A stretch of DNA of 64,000 nucleotides from CAWKEY01 sp963696315 (lineage in GTDB: Bacteria > Pseudomonadota > Gammaproteobacteria > Methylococcales > Methylomonadaceae): positions 59,743 to 123,742 of the forward strand of contig CAVOJU010000002.1 in the NCBI GenBank assembly GCA_963696315.1, read 5' to 3'. A program made the translations under genes and the position numbers. The stretch's first letter is position 1, and each line of letters begins with the position of its first letter. This document shows positions 17,865 through 27,021 of this stretch, piece by piece. Under the pieces are notes generated by a model. It saw only the letters and a program-made list of their open reading frames with translations, did not search any database and was not told the DNA's origin.

Positions 17865-19583
17865 TTAGAGGCGGTACAGCGGCTCCAAACCATCATCATC
17901 GACAGCCGCTACTGTCTTTCTGGCTTTATTTTCGACAAAGGCCTGAAACAGTTTTTTGCCCTGCCACTGATCGGCATCCTTGCCATACAGCACCTGATTC
18001 AACAGCAGAATTTCATCTCTTAACCTGGCGTCACTTTGCGCGGCTATAGCCCCCAGACTGATTAGGTTTGCCTCGCCAGTCCCCTTTTGACGGGCCCAGG
18101 CCAGCAGGGCCTCTTTGGCAGCAAACGGATCATTGGCATGACAGGCTTTTTTTAAATTTTTAAGGCTGTCTTCAAGGCGGATTCGATTAGCGCTGTCGTC
18201 AATGACCGTCTGTTTGGCTCCGCGCCGTTTACTGAATAAATAAATCAGCGTCGCCAGCCACCCTAAGGCTAAAAACACGGAAACCCATAACCAGATATTA
18301 CTTTGCTGCGTCTGAACAAGCGGCTTTGTGTGAATTTTGGCTGCCTGTGCTGCGGGGGGAGCTGCTGGTATTTGCGGCGCCTGCTGAGCGCCTTCCACTT
18401 CCAAAGCTGTCAGGCTGGTTTCAGGTATTTTGGCAATTTCCATTTTTTGGGTTTTGGTATTAAACCAGGGCACTTCGATGGCGGGTAATGTGTAACTGCC
18501 CGCTTTTGATGGAATCAGGGCGATTTTTTCTTCCCGGAAGGCAATGACGCCATCGGCTTTTTTTTGCTCTTGCAACACGGGCTGATCAGGATAGCTTTTC
18601 AACTGGGCATCGGCCCCTTCGGCTCCACTCACAGCCGGTTTTGCCGTATTCAGTTCAGGCAGCTGACTGACTGTCGACCCATTGGCCAGCACCGTCAGCG
18701 TGCGGGTTAAAGGTTCTCCAACCTTCATTTTCTGGGGGTCGCCTGACCATTCTTCTTTCAAATATAACTGTTCCGCAGCCAGCCAATGCCGTCCGTTAAA
18801 AGACGCCGGCACCGGTTTTACATCCAGAGTCACCGGTTGGGAGGTGACTCGCTGGGTTTGGGTCATTTGCGGATTAAAAAAACCGCTAAAGCTGGGACGG
18901 GTACTGGTAACGACCTGCGCCGTTAATTGCAGCGGTTTTATCTCCATTTGGCCGCTTTTTTGCGGAAAAATCGCATATTTGCGTTCTGTGACCCAGTAAT
19001 CCACGCCATTGATCTGGGTATTAAAGTTATTGTCATCGCCCAGTTTTTCGATCACCGCATCGGGCAATTCCGGCTCGGTCAAACTTGCCTGCGCGATTTC
19101 AACCCGCCGGTACAAGCGCAGCGTGTAAAGCACCTGCGCTTGTACATAGGGGCTTTGCGGATTTGCCTCAACCTCTAAAAATACATCGGTATCAGTCTGA
19201 CCGGCTTTATTGCCGGTGGCCTCTATCACCTGCACGGGTATCGGCTGACTACTGTCATCACCGAAGATAATGGCTGGAATAATCAGATTGCCGGTCTGTT
19301 TAGCCATGACATTCACAATCCATAGCAAGGTTTTACTGGATTTTCCGTTTATCCACGAGGATTTGCTGTTTTGGCTCTGACTGAGTATATCAAAATCCTG
19401 CTGCAAGGCGCTGAAATCAGGTTCATCATCGGGCGTTTCAGTGGTCTGAAAAGTAATCTGAAAGGACTCGTTCAGACTAACCGGATTGCGATCAACCGAG
19501 GCCTGAATTTGTGCCGCATATAGCGGGTGAAGCGGCAACAGCATAAAAAGCACACTAATTGTTGTGAGTATTGGCGTTTTCAT
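17865..19583 (-). CDS. batD: BatD-like oxygen-tolerance protein
   Basis: A 572-residue membrane-anchored protein with an N-terminal signal sequence (ILTTISVLFMLLPLHPLYAA), beta-sandwich BatD repeats beginning QASVDRNPVSLNESFQITFQ, one transmembrane segment (about 437-457, IWLWVSVFLALGWLATLIYL), and a cytoplasmic helical C-terminus. It is the last gene of a leftward moxR-DUF58-DUF4381-batA-batB operon; in Bacteroides and others these proteins are linked to aerotolerance and stress, but the molecular role is unsettled. A 68-base gap separates it from the batB-type gene. Confidence 0.88.
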   Translation of the reverse strand: MKTPILTTISVLFMLLPLHPLYAAQIQASVDRNPVSLNESFQITFQTTETPDDEPDFSALQQDFDILSQSQNSKSSWINGKSSKTLLWIVNVMAKQTGNLIIPAIIFGDDSSQPIPVQVIEATGNKAGQTDTDVFLEVEANPQSPYVQAQVLYTLRLYRRVEIAQASLTEPELPDAVIEKLGDDNNFNTQINGVDYWVTERKYAIFPQKSGQMEIKPLQLTAQVVTSTRPSFSGFFNPQMTQTQRVTSQPVTLDVKPVPASFNGRHWLAAEQLYLKEEWSGDPQKMKVGEPLTRTLTVLANGSTVSQLPELNTAKPAVSGAEGADAQLKSYPDQPVLQEQKKADGVIAFREEKIALIPSKAGSYTLPAIEVPWFNTKTQKMEIAKIPETSLTALEVEGAQQAPQIPAAPPAAQAAKIHTKPLVQTQQSNIWLWVSVFLALGWLATLIYLFSKRRGAKQTVIDDSANRIRLEDSLKNLKKACHANDPFAAKEALLAWARQKGTGEANLISLGAIAAQSDARLRDEILLLNQVLYGKDADQWQGKKLFQAFVENKARKTVAAVDDDGLEPLYRL

Positions 19584-19651
19584 GTGTGTATTATCATTTA
19601 AATTTAGCGTGTGAAAAGTTGCTTGAGCCTGGAAACGCTTTGGCTGGCTTT

Positions 19652-21418
19652 CTACCAGGCTTGAGCATTTCCCCTTTGGGGGTGCTCTCGCTGACCATAC
19701 TGATATTTGAATTTGCGCTTTAACAGGCCCGCTGGATCATCGGGAATCCGCTTGAGCCATTGTTCATTGGCCTGCTCACTTTCATCGTGCTGTTCAGTCG
19801 AAGATTCCGTAGCCGGTTGTGCTGGTTGTTCCTTGCCTTGTTCTTGCTGAGCCTCCTGGCCGGTTTCGGCAGCATCGTTTTGCTGGCCTGAGTGTTGCTG
19901 ATTTTGCTCCGGTTGCTGTTTTTCTGGTGTGTGCTGCCCGGAATCCGCGTCAGACTTATCCTGATCGTCGGACTGCTGGGCTTGGTCATCTTGGCTCTGC
20001 TGAGCATCATCCTTGGATCGCTGTTGATCGCCGCCTTGCTGTTGCTGTTGCTGCTTTTGCTTTTCCAGTTCTTTTTCCACGAGTTCTTTGTTGAACTTGG
20101 CGTCGGCATCATCAGGATTCATTTTCAAGGCCTGTTCGTAGGCTTTTAAGGCCTCTTCCAGCTTGCCCGTTTGCGCCAGCGCATTGCCCTGATTGTAAAA
20201 ACTGTCGGCGGTCTGGGGGGAGTTTAGATTTTGCAATGCCTGCTCATATTCGCCAGCCTTATAATGCGCGGCCGCTCTCCAGTCCGGATTTTCAAATAAT
20301 GCGGCCGCCTGCCCAAACTGCCCCTTTTGAAAAGCCTGCTGCGCCTGCTGGTCTTTGGTGCGCCATAAATCCTGCCATTCAAAAGCATAGCTGTTTTTAG
20401 GCAATGGCAATAACAGTAAGAAAGCAAGGCCTAACAGACCTTTTCTGAATAATAATGCTGCCAGCGGTAACGCCAGCAACAGCAGCCAGGGACCGGTTTC
20501 CTGCCACTGTTCCAGTAACAGCGAGTCTTTCCCGGATCCCTGCTGCCCCACCGGCTTATCTAGCGTAGCCAGCAAGCTTTCAATATCACTATCGTCGGCT
20601 GTCAGGGCTTGATAAACACCGTGCCCTGCCTGTGCCAGTTTAATCAAACCGGCGCTGTCTAATTTGGGAATGATAATACTGCCCTGCTCATCTTTCAGAA
20701 AGCCGCCCTCCGGCAGCGCGATCGGCGCGCCTTCGGTTGTGCCTACACCCAATATCGAAAGCGAGTAATTGCCTAAGGCTTTAACTGCGGGCAAGGCGTT
20801 GTCGACATCAACGCCATCGGTGACCAGCCATATCTGGCCTTTCTGCATGCCTGCCTGCTTGAATAGTTCCACTGCCTTTTCCAGCACACGCCCCGCATCA
20901 CTGCCCTGGCTGGGCATGATATCGGTGTTCAAGGCTTGCAGTTGACTGGCTATGGTTTCGGTATCATCGGTCAATGGCGTTACCGTAAAGGCATCGCCGG
21001 CATAGACCAGCAGGGCGGTCTGGCCATCTTTCCGGCGCTTTAGAATATCGGCAATTTTATAGCGGGCCCGTATCAGGCGGCTGGGCTTGATGTCGGCGGC
21101 ATCCATTGAACGCGAAAGATCCAGCGCAATCACCAGCGCCTGGTCGTTACGAAAGACCGGTGCCGGCAGCCTCTGCCAGGTCGGGCCTGCCAGCGCAATA
21201 ATCAGCAGCACACCGGCAAGCGCCGCTGCGGTGAATGGCCAGCGGCTTTGACCTAGCGCTTTTTCCTGCAGCAGAAAAGGCAATAAGGCGGCATCGCATA
21301 CTGCTGACCAGTTACCATAGCGTAGCTTGTTGCGCCAGATTAAAACCAGGATGACAACATGGGGTATAAAAGCCAGCAGCCAGTAGGGCCGGATAAAATG
21401 AAATTCAGCCAGATTCAT
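19652..21418 (-). CDS. batB: BatB/BatC fusion: VWA-domain membrane protein with TPR tail
   Basis: A 588-residue protein from the ATG at 21418, which overlaps the batA stop by one base (TGATG). Two N-terminal membrane helices precede a von Willebrand A domain with the MIDAS motif (VIALDLSRSMDAAD) and TDG loop (VTDGVDVD), two further membrane segments (about 310-350), then TPR repeats (DSFYNQGNALAQTGKLEEAL) and a strongly Gln/Asp/Glu-rich low-complexity tail. In other genomes BatB (VWA) and BatC (TPR) are often separate; here they are one frame. A start at 21481 would overlap batA without support. Confidence 0.88.
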   Translation of the reverse strand: MNLAEFHFIRPYWLLAFIPHVVILVLIWRNKLRYGNWSAVCDAALLPFLLQEKALGQSRWPFTAAALAGVLLIIALAGPTWQRLPAPVFRNDQALVIALDLSRSMDAADIKPSRLIRARYKIADILKRRKDGQTALLVYAGDAFTVTPLTDDTETIASQLQALNTDIMPSQGSDAGRVLEKAVELFKQAGMQKGQIWLVTDGVDVDNALPAVKALGNYSLSILGVGTTEGAPIALPEGGFLKDEQGSIIIPKLDSAGLIKLAQAGHGVYQALTADDSDIESLLATLDKPVGQQGSGKDSLLLEQWQETGPWLLLLALPLAALLFRKGLLGLAFLLLLPLPKNSYAFEWQDLWRTKDQQAQQAFQKGQFGQAAALFENPDWRAAAHYKAGEYEQALQNLNSPQTADSFYNQGNALAQTGKLEEALKAYEQALKMNPDDADAKFNKELVEKELEKQKQQQQQQGGDQQRSKDDAQQSQDDQAQQSDDQDKSDADSGQHTPEKQQPEQNQQHSGQQNDAAETGQEAQQEQGKEQPAQPATESSTEQHDESEQANEQWLKRIPDDPAGLLKRKFKYQYGQREHPQRGNAQAW

Positions 21419-22395
21419 CACCACCTCACGCGCGACAGCGCAATCACAGCCGACAGCAGCAATGCCGCGGACAGCGGCCAATAGTACAGTTCGGATCTGG
21501 GCCGGAAATATTGTTTATCTTTCTCAACCGGCTCCAGTTGATCGAGTAAACGGTAGATTTTATCCAGCTCATCGGTATTTCTGGCACGAAAATACACGCC
21601 GCCGGTTTTCTCAGCTATAGCGGTTAGAGTGGCTTCATCGAGGTCCTGAGAGGGGTTCACTTTGCGCGCGCCAAAAAAGCTGCGCACGAGCATTTCATCG
21701 GCGCCTATGCCGATGGTATAAATTTTTAACTGGTGTTCAGCGGCCAATTCGGCTGCCTTTAACGGCGACACTTCGCCTGCGGTATTGGCGCCATCGGTCA
21801 ACAATATTAACACCCGGCTGTTGACTTGTTGATCCTTAAGACGTTTGACACCCAGGCCGATGGCATCTCCTATCGCCGTATTGTCGCCGGCAAGACCAAT
21901 GACGGCTTCATTCAATAAAGTTGCCACGGTTTTCCGATCAAAAGTGAGCGGCGTTTGCAGATAGGCTTGGGTGCCAAACAGGATTAAGCCCAACCGGTCA
22001 CCTGCGCGCCGGCTTATAAAATCGGCAGCTACCCATTTGATCGCAGTCAGCCGATCAACCATTTGTTTGTTGATGGCAAAATCCTGCGCCTCCATACTGC
22101 CCGATAAATCTACCGCCAGCATTAAATCCCGGCCGCTAACCGCGTACTCGATCGGCTCGCCGAGCCATTGCGGGCGGGTGCAGGCAATGACCAGCAATAA
22201 CCAGGCGAAAGCCGCCAGCAATAAGGGCCATTGTCCGGATGTGCCAACTGCCCGGGTTTCGCCTTCGGAAAAATCCTCCAGAAACGGAACTTTTAAGGCG
22301 GCTTGTTCAACCGGCTGAGCAGCGGGAAGCAGCCAGCGCATGACTATAGGCAGCGGCAGGGCCAGGAGCATCCAAGGCCATTCGAAATGCATCAT
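21418..22395 (-). CDS. batA: BatA-like VWA-domain membrane protein
   Basis: A 325-residue protein with two N-terminal membrane segments, a VWA domain carrying the complete MIDAS motif (LAVDLSGSMEAQD ... LTDGANTAG), and a C-terminal membrane anchor (YYWPLSAALLLSAVIALS). VWA domains mediate metal-dependent protein contacts; with MoxR ATPases they form chaperone-like pairs. Its ATG overlaps the DUF4381 stop by 4 bases and its stop overlaps the batB start by 1 base. Confidence 0.9.
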   Translation of the reverse strand: MMHFEWPWMLLALPLPIVMRWLLPAAQPVEQAALKVPFLEDFSEGETRAVGTSGQWPLLLAAFAWLLLVIACTRPQWLGEPIEYAVSGRDLMLAVDLSGSMEAQDFAINKQMVDRLTAIKWVAADFISRRAGDRLGLILFGTQAYLQTPLTFDRKTVATLLNEAVIGLAGDNTAIGDAIGLGVKRLKDQQVNSRVLILLTDGANTAGEVSPLKAAELAAEHQLKIYTIGIGADEMLVRSFFGARKVNPSQDLDEATLTAIAEKTGGVYFRARNTDELDKIYRLLDQLEPVEKDKQYFRPRSELYYWPLSAALLLSAVIALSRVRW

Positions 22396-22862
22396 TTTTT
22401 TGCCTGGGCTTCAACCCACTCTTCACACAAATTGATTAAGGACAGCATTTCTACTTCGGTAATGGCTGATTTTCGATAGGGTGCGTCCGCCAGCAGTTGA
22501 CCTGCGCCTGTACTGAATGGCGAGCCCTTTACCGATTGATCCAGATACTCAAGCCATTCACGGCCTGTTAAACCCGCAGCCAGCTCTCTGGGAGCAACAC
22601 TAATGGCCACACGCCTGATCAGCACGGAAAGTTCGGCGAGTTTATGACTCGCCTCTTTACTGGCGTCCTGTTTGATCGCTTTCAGACATTTTTTTGCGGT
22701 TTTAATCGCGGTTTGTCGGGTCAGGCGCTTGTAAAACCAGATAAAAAAAACAATCAGCACCGGAATAAATACGATCAGAAACCACCAGCCGGGAGCCGGC
22801 GGCCACCAACTGATAGGCGCAGGAATATGGATATCTTTTAAAGGCAGTTGGCTAGCTTGCAT
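22392..22862 (-). CDS. DUF4381 membrane protein of the Bat operon
   Basis: A 156-residue protein with a proline/tryptophan-rich N-terminus (PISWWPPAPGWWFL) leading into one membrane helix (about 27-45), followed by a cytosolic helical domain. This layout matches DUF4381, nearly always found between a DUF58 gene and batA. It overlaps both neighbours (11 bases with DUF58, 4 bases with batA), so it is translated as part of the operon. Function unknown; likely a scaffold for the MoxR/VWA complex (inference). Confidence 0.85.
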   Translation of the reverse strand: MQASQLPLKDIHIPAPISWWPPAPGWWFLIVFIPVLIVFFIWFYKRLTRQTAIKTAKKCLKAIKQDASKEASHKLAELSVLIRRVAISVAPRELAAGLTGREWLEYLDQSVKGSPFSTGAGQLLADAPYRKSAITEVEMLSLINLCEEWVEAQAKK

Positions 22863-23766
22863 TTCTTAAACACTGGATCGGATCATCTGTTGTGCTGCAC
22901 TGAATAAAGGCCAAGCCCATTTTTTTGGCTAATGCTTGCAAGTGCTGCTGATGCAAAGCAAAGCGTTGTTGATAATTTGACAGGCGCCGGCGGTCGGCGC
23001 TGTCTATCAGCACATCGCGTTCACCGTCGGTAAACCGGTAGCGGCCTGTTTCGGGCAGCGCTTTTTCCAATGCATCATGAATCATGATCAAAACAACATC
23101 GCAATGCTGCGCCAATCTTGCCAAATGTTTTTCTGCTTTGTCATTGAGGCCGCGAAAATCACTGATGACATAGACCCGGCTGCCAGGGCGGGCGTGCTGC
23201 GTCAATCGCGCTAGCACATGTTCCAGGGTAAAGCTGTTTTCCGTGAACTGCTCTGACCGGACCAACGCATTAAAAAACCGCAACACCGCATGTTTCCCGT
23301 TTTGCGGCTTTAATTCCCGGCACTCGTGTTCTGAAAATATCTGCCCGCCGATCCGGTCACCGTGTTGTTGCGCGGTCCATGCCAGCAACCCTGCAAGCTT
23401 GGCCGCCAGCACCGATTTAAAAACACCGCGGGTTGCAAAATGCATGGCAGACCGGTTATCGACCGCAATAAACACCGGCCGCTCGCGCTCTTCACGAAAC
23501 AGCTTGGTATGGGCTTTTCCGGTCCGCGCCGTCACCCGCCAGTCGATACTGCGGATATCATCCCCGGGCTGATAGAGACGGGCTTCATCAAATTCCATGC
23601 CGCGGCCTCTAAAAGGTGAAACATAGCCGCCGCCTTGCGCAGATCGTATAGATGTCTGGCGCAGATTTAATGCCAGCGCCGGTTTTGCCAGATCGACCAG
23701 GGTTTTAAGCGTGACCGCTACCAGCTCGCTGGTTTGGGCCGAGTCAGTTGAGGAGCTTAACAGCAT
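22852..23766 (-). CDS. DUF58 domain protein (MoxR-associated)
   Basis: A 304-residue soluble protein with the DUF58 signature GRGMEFDEARLYQPGDDIRS followed by IDWRVTARTGKAHTKLF and a degenerate VWA-like fold (FIAVDNRSAM, VYVISDFRGLND). DUF58 proteins accompany MoxR ATPases. Its ATG overlaps the moxR stop by one base (TAATG), a sign of coupled translation. Confidence 0.9.
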   Translation of the reverse strand: MLLSSSTDSAQTSELVAVTLKTLVDLAKPALALNLRQTSIRSAQGGGYVSPFRGRGMEFDEARLYQPGDDIRSIDWRVTARTGKAHTKLFREERERPVFIAVDNRSAMHFATRGVFKSVLAAKLAGLLAWTAQQHGDRIGGQIFSEHECRELKPQNGKHAVLRFFNALVRSEQFTENSFTLEHVLARLTQHARPGSRVYVISDFRGLNDKAEKHLARLAQHCDVVLIMIHDALEKALPETGRYRFTDGERDVLIDSADRRRLSNYQQRFALHQQHLQALAKKMGLAFIQCSTTDDPIQCLRNAS

Positions 23767-24758
23767 TAGGGAACGGCAATTCTGGCAATCAGTTCTTGAA
23801 TGAAATAATCGGTGGTAATGCCTTCTGCCTCGGCTTCGTAAGACAGAATAAGGCGGTGACGCAAACTGTCAAAAGCCATATCCTGAATGTCTTCCGGACT
23901 TACAAAGTCGCGCTGCGCCAGCCAGGCTTTGGCTCTGGAACAGCGATCAAGGGCAATACTGGCTCTGGGACTTGCGCCGTATTGCAGCCAGCCTGCCAAA
24001 TCTTTGCCATAAGCACCTGGATTGCGCGTTGCCAGGACAATTTGCAGTAAATAGTCTTCAAGACTTTCGGCCATGTGCAAATCCAGCACTTCATTACGGG
24101 CTGCAAACAAGGTTTGCTGACTTAAAGGCTCAAATGGCTTGGCGGTTTTTAACGAGTCAACGCGCGCTTCTGTTCTGGCCAGATGCAAAATGCTTTTTTC
24201 ATGTTCCGCTTTCGGATAGTCAATTTTTACATGAAGCAGAAACCGGTCCAGTTGCGCTTCTGGCAACGGATAAGTGCCTTCCTGCTCGATAGGATTTTGC
24301 GTGGCCATGACCATAAACAGGGGCGGCAATGGATAGGTTGCCTGACCGACGGTAATCTGCCGCTCGGCCATCGCTTCCAATAAGGCCGCTTGCACTTTTG
24401 CAGGCGAACGGTTGATTTCATCGGCCAGTATCAGATTATGAAACAAAGGCCCTTTTTGAAACTCAAAAGTTCCCTGTTGAGGACGGTAGATTTCCGTGCC
24501 GGTTAAATCGGCAGGCAATAAATCCGGGGTAAACTGCACCCGGTGAAAATCGCCCTGGATGCCCCTACTCAACACATTGATGGCCCTGGTTTTGGCCAAA
24601 CCCGGAGCGCCTTCAACGAGAATATGGCCATCGGCCAACAAGCCGATCAGCATTCTTTCCACCAGAATATCCTGGCCGATAATCTCCTGATTAATAAAGT
24701 TTGTTAAACTCATGAACGCTGCTTGCGCCGTGCTTTTATTGCTGATTTGTTCTGACAT
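23766..24758 (-). CDS. moxR: MoxR-type AAA+ ATPase
   Basis: A 330-residue AAA+ ATPase, thought to act as a chaperone for metal-cofactor or complex assembly together with the VWA proteins encoded downstream. Walker A is HILVEGAPGLAKTRAI, Walker B LILADEINRSPAKVQAAL, sensor 1 MATQNPIEQEGTYPLPEAQLDRF, and the C-terminal lid contains GASPRASIAL. The ATG at 24758 (MSEQISNK) is preferred over 24794. It heads the leftward Bat operon, whose promoter must lie in the 24.8-25.2 kb gap. Confidence 0.92.
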   Translation of the reverse strand: MSEQISNKSTAQAAFMSLTNFINQEIIGQDILVERMLIGLLADGHILVEGAPGLAKTRAINVLSRGIQGDFHRVQFTPDLLPADLTGTEIYRPQQGTFEFQKGPLFHNLILADEINRSPAKVQAALLEAMAERQITVGQATYPLPPLFMVMATQNPIEQEGTYPLPEAQLDRFLLHVKIDYPKAEHEKSILHLARTEARVDSLKTAKPFEPLSQQTLFAARNEVLDLHMAESLEDYLLQIVLATRNPGAYGKDLAGWLQYGASPRASIALDRCSRAKAWLAQRDFVSPEDIQDMAFDSLRHRLILSYEAEAEGITTDYFIQELIARIAVP

Positions 24759-24978
24759 GATCCGCTTTATCTGGTTTTTAAATCCATCATACACAAGCCG
24801 CCTCTATACCTTATCAAGGGGTATAGCCGGGACTCAGCTTTAATTCCCGTTATAAACAATCGTTTTATCGAAAGGTTCATTATTTTAAACAGAACTGCGC
24901 CCAGGTAACAAAGCGTAACTCTGTGGGTAATTGGTTCTTTTCCTGTGCGTAGTGGTGTGGAAAAAAACAATCTTATTA

Positions 24979-25010
24979 TTATCCACAATCTATACACAGA
25001 TTGTGGATAA
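24979..25010. promoter_or_regulatory. Perfect inverted pair of consensus DnaA boxes in an AT-rich gap
   Basis: TTATCCACAATCT, a 6-base spacer ATACAC, and AGATTGTGGATAA form a perfect 13-base inverted repeat. Each arm contains the consensus DnaA box TTATCCACA. A near-box TGTGGGTAA lies about 60 bases upstream and TTATCAACA about 60 bases downstream, followed by about 100 bases of very AT-rich DNA. The gap (24759-25270) lies between divergent moxR and the DUF4124 gene; no dnaA, dnaN or gidA is in the window. It may be a DnaA-binding regulatory or titration site, or part of an origin. Confidence 0.55.
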
Positions 25011-25270
25011 CTTTAACGGCAACTTACGCATTGTTACAAGTTCATGATTTAATGATGAAAAAATGACTTATCAACAGATAAGTTCTTGGCTAATAATAAC
25101 AGTAAGGTTAAATATTTTATTTTGTTATTACTAAATTTTGTTGATATGAAATAAAAGCAGGCGCTGCCTTGAGCTCGATGCGCCAATAAATACAGGTCTT
25201 GTCATGGGCAACAAAGCCATCAGAATCCCCTATACTTTGGTTTTAAAATTTATTCTCTGGGAGAAAAATA

Positions 25271-25858
25271 ATGAGATTGACGGTACTCATATTGGCTAGT
25301 CTTGTTTCTGCCTATGCTTTTGCCGGCGTTCATAAATGTGTCGATGCAGATGGCAAAATCGTATATCGATCAGGGTCTTGTGCCGAAGATCAAAGCAATG
25401 TGGAAATCAATGTTAAAACCGGCACGTCCACGAATCTGAGTGAACAAGAAAATCAGGCCGCATTGTCGCAAGCTGAGCAGGAGAAAAAACTCGCACAAGA
25501 AAAACTGGAACAGGAGCAACGCTTGGCAAGGCAAAACAAGCTCAAGCAGGATGCCAGTGATGAAAGTGCAAAAAACCAGTTTCTGGTAAAAAATAATCCG
25601 ACCAAATTTTCTGCCTTCGCCATTCCACCCTATGAAGCCGATAATGTGCCTGAGGCGGTGAAGAACTTTCAGAGCAGACTGCCAGAAATTGAGCGGTTTC
25701 GAAGACAGGCCGCGGAAAAAGCCTTGGCATCCGGACAATGCGGGCGAGTTGAGGCCTCAGAACTGAGTATTAAAAGCGGCAAAAATGCCTTGGTGTTCTC
25801 AATTGATTGCAGCAGTGGTAAAAACTTTCTTTATAATGAGCAGGATTTGGTCCACTAA
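25271..25858 (+). CDS. DUF4124 domain periplasmic protein
   Basis: A 195-residue protein with a signal peptide (LTVLILASLVSAYAFAG) followed by the DUF4124 motif HKCVDADGKIVYRSGSCAE with its pair of cysteines, a long Gln/Glu/Lys coiled-coil-like stretch (about 60-100), and a C-terminal part with two more cysteines (SGQCGR, FSIDCSSG). Such proteins are exported; function unknown. A CTGGGAG ribosome site precedes the ATG. The SDR gene follows 8 bases after its stop. Confidence 0.75.
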   Translation: MRLTVLILASLVSAYAFAGVHKCVDADGKIVYRSGSCAEDQSNVEINVKTGTSTNLSEQENQAALSQAEQEKKLAQEKLEQEQRLARQNKLKQDASDESAKNQFLVKNNPTKFSAFAIPPYEADNVPEAVKNFQSRLPEIERFRRQAAEKALASGQCGRVEASELSIKSGKNALVFSIDCSSGKNFLYNEQDLVH

Positions 25859-25866
25859 CCCCTTGC

Positions 25867-26697
25867 ATGAATTCAGCAAAAACCATACTCATCACTGGAT
25901 GTTCTTCCGGCATCGGTTACACAACCGCTGTCGAATTAAAAAGACGCGGCCATCAGGTAATTGCTTCGGCCAGAAACCCGCTTGATGTTGACCGGTTAAA
26001 ACAGCAAGGTTTCTCCGCAGTTCAGCTTGATCTGGCCGATAGCGCCAGCATTCGTCAGGCGGTAAGTCAGGCGCTGGAATTAACGGGCGGCAAAATGGAT
26101 GCCTTGTTCAATAATGGCGCATTTGGCCAACCGGGGGCGGTTGAAGATCTCAGCCGTGAGCTGCTACGTTTTCAGTTTGAAACCAACCTGTTTGGCACCC
26201 ACGAATTAACCAATCTGCTGATTCCAGTGATGCGAAAGCAAGGCCATGGCCGGATCATCTATAACAGTTCGGTGCTGGGTCTGGTTGCCATGCCTTACCG
26301 CGGGGCTTATAACGCCAGCAAGTTTGCCCTGGAAGGCCTGGCGGACACGTTACGTCTGGAACTTTACGGCAGCAATATTCATGTTTCCTTGATTGAACCC
26401 GGACCGATCCTGAGCAACTTCAGGAAAAATGCGTTTGCTTTATACAAAAAAAATATAGATTCAACGCACAGTGTTCATCAAGAAGCCTATAAAAACATGG
26501 AAGCGCGGTTGCAAAAAGAAGGCCCGGCAGCTCCCTTTACCCTGCCAGCTGAAGCGGTTTCTGAAAAAGTTATTCATGCCTTGGAAGCCAAAACACCCAG
26601 GTTGCATTATCACGTGACTGTTCCAACCCATCTATTTGCTTTCCTCAAGCGCATTTTGCCGGTATCCTGGCTGGACTATTTGCTCAGAAAAGTGTGA
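25867..26697 (+). CDS. Short-chain dehydrogenase/reductase (SDR)
   Basis: A 276-residue classical SDR. The Rossmann motif is TGCSSGIGYTTA, the NNGAF segment corresponds to NNAG, the catalytic serine is in YNSSVLGL, and the YxxxK pair is in YNASKFALEGL. Length and the C-terminal extension resemble the group of SDRs acting on fatty or retinol-like substrates; no substrate can be assigned. It sits 8 bases after the DUF4124 gene and 1 base before the CPXCG gene, so all three look co-transcribed. Confidence 0.88.
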   Translation: MNSAKTILITGCSSGIGYTTAVELKRRGHQVIASARNPLDVDRLKQQGFSAVQLDLADSASIRQAVSQALELTGGKMDALFNNGAFGQPGAVEDLSRELLRFQFETNLFGTHELTNLLIPVMRKQGHGRIIYNSSVLGLVAMPYRGAYNASKFALEGLADTLRLELYGSNIHVSLIEPGPILSNFRKNAFALYKKNIDSTHSVHQEAYKNMEARLQKEGPAAPFTLPAEAVSEKVIHALEAKTPRLHYHVTVPTHLFAFLKRILPVSWLDYLLRKV

Positions 26698-26698
26698 T

Positions 26699-26884
26699 AT
26701 GGAAGAGGTGGCGCTTGCCTGCCCTTACTGCGGTGAGACGATCAGCGTTTTGATCGATAGCTCTGCCGGAGATCAGGAATATTATGAAGATTGCCCGGTA
26801 TGTTGTGCGCCCATGCTGATTTTTGGCTTATCCTTTGCCGATTCAGGGGATGTATCTGTAACTACCAAAAGGGATGATGAATAA
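26699..26884 (+). CDS. CPXCG-motif cysteine-rich small protein
   Basis: A 61-residue protein from the ATG at 26699, one base after the SDR stop. It contains two zinc-ribbon-like Cys pairs, CPYCGE at residues 9-12 and CPVCCAP in the middle, plus an acidic spacer (DSSAGDQEYYED). This is the known CPXCG small-protein family of unknown function, likely metal-binding. Confidence 0.8.
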   Translation: MEEVALACPYCGETISVLIDSSAGDQEYYEDCPVCCAPMLIFGLSFADSGDVSVTTKRDDE

Positions 26885-27021
26885 GTTTTGTTCGCACTTC
26901 TGTGTTAGAATAGCCGCCGCACATAGCCATTTCAATTTGAATCCCTGCTTTCCTGCAAAACTCTCATTAATAGTTATGTCAGTACACTCTAAACATATCA
27001 ACACATCAGGTTAATCCATTC

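Noticed and set aside
24979..25010. Calling the DnaA-box palindrome the chromosomal origin
   Set aside because: No dnaA, dnaN, gidA or rpmH nearby and only two consensus boxes; evidence is not enough.
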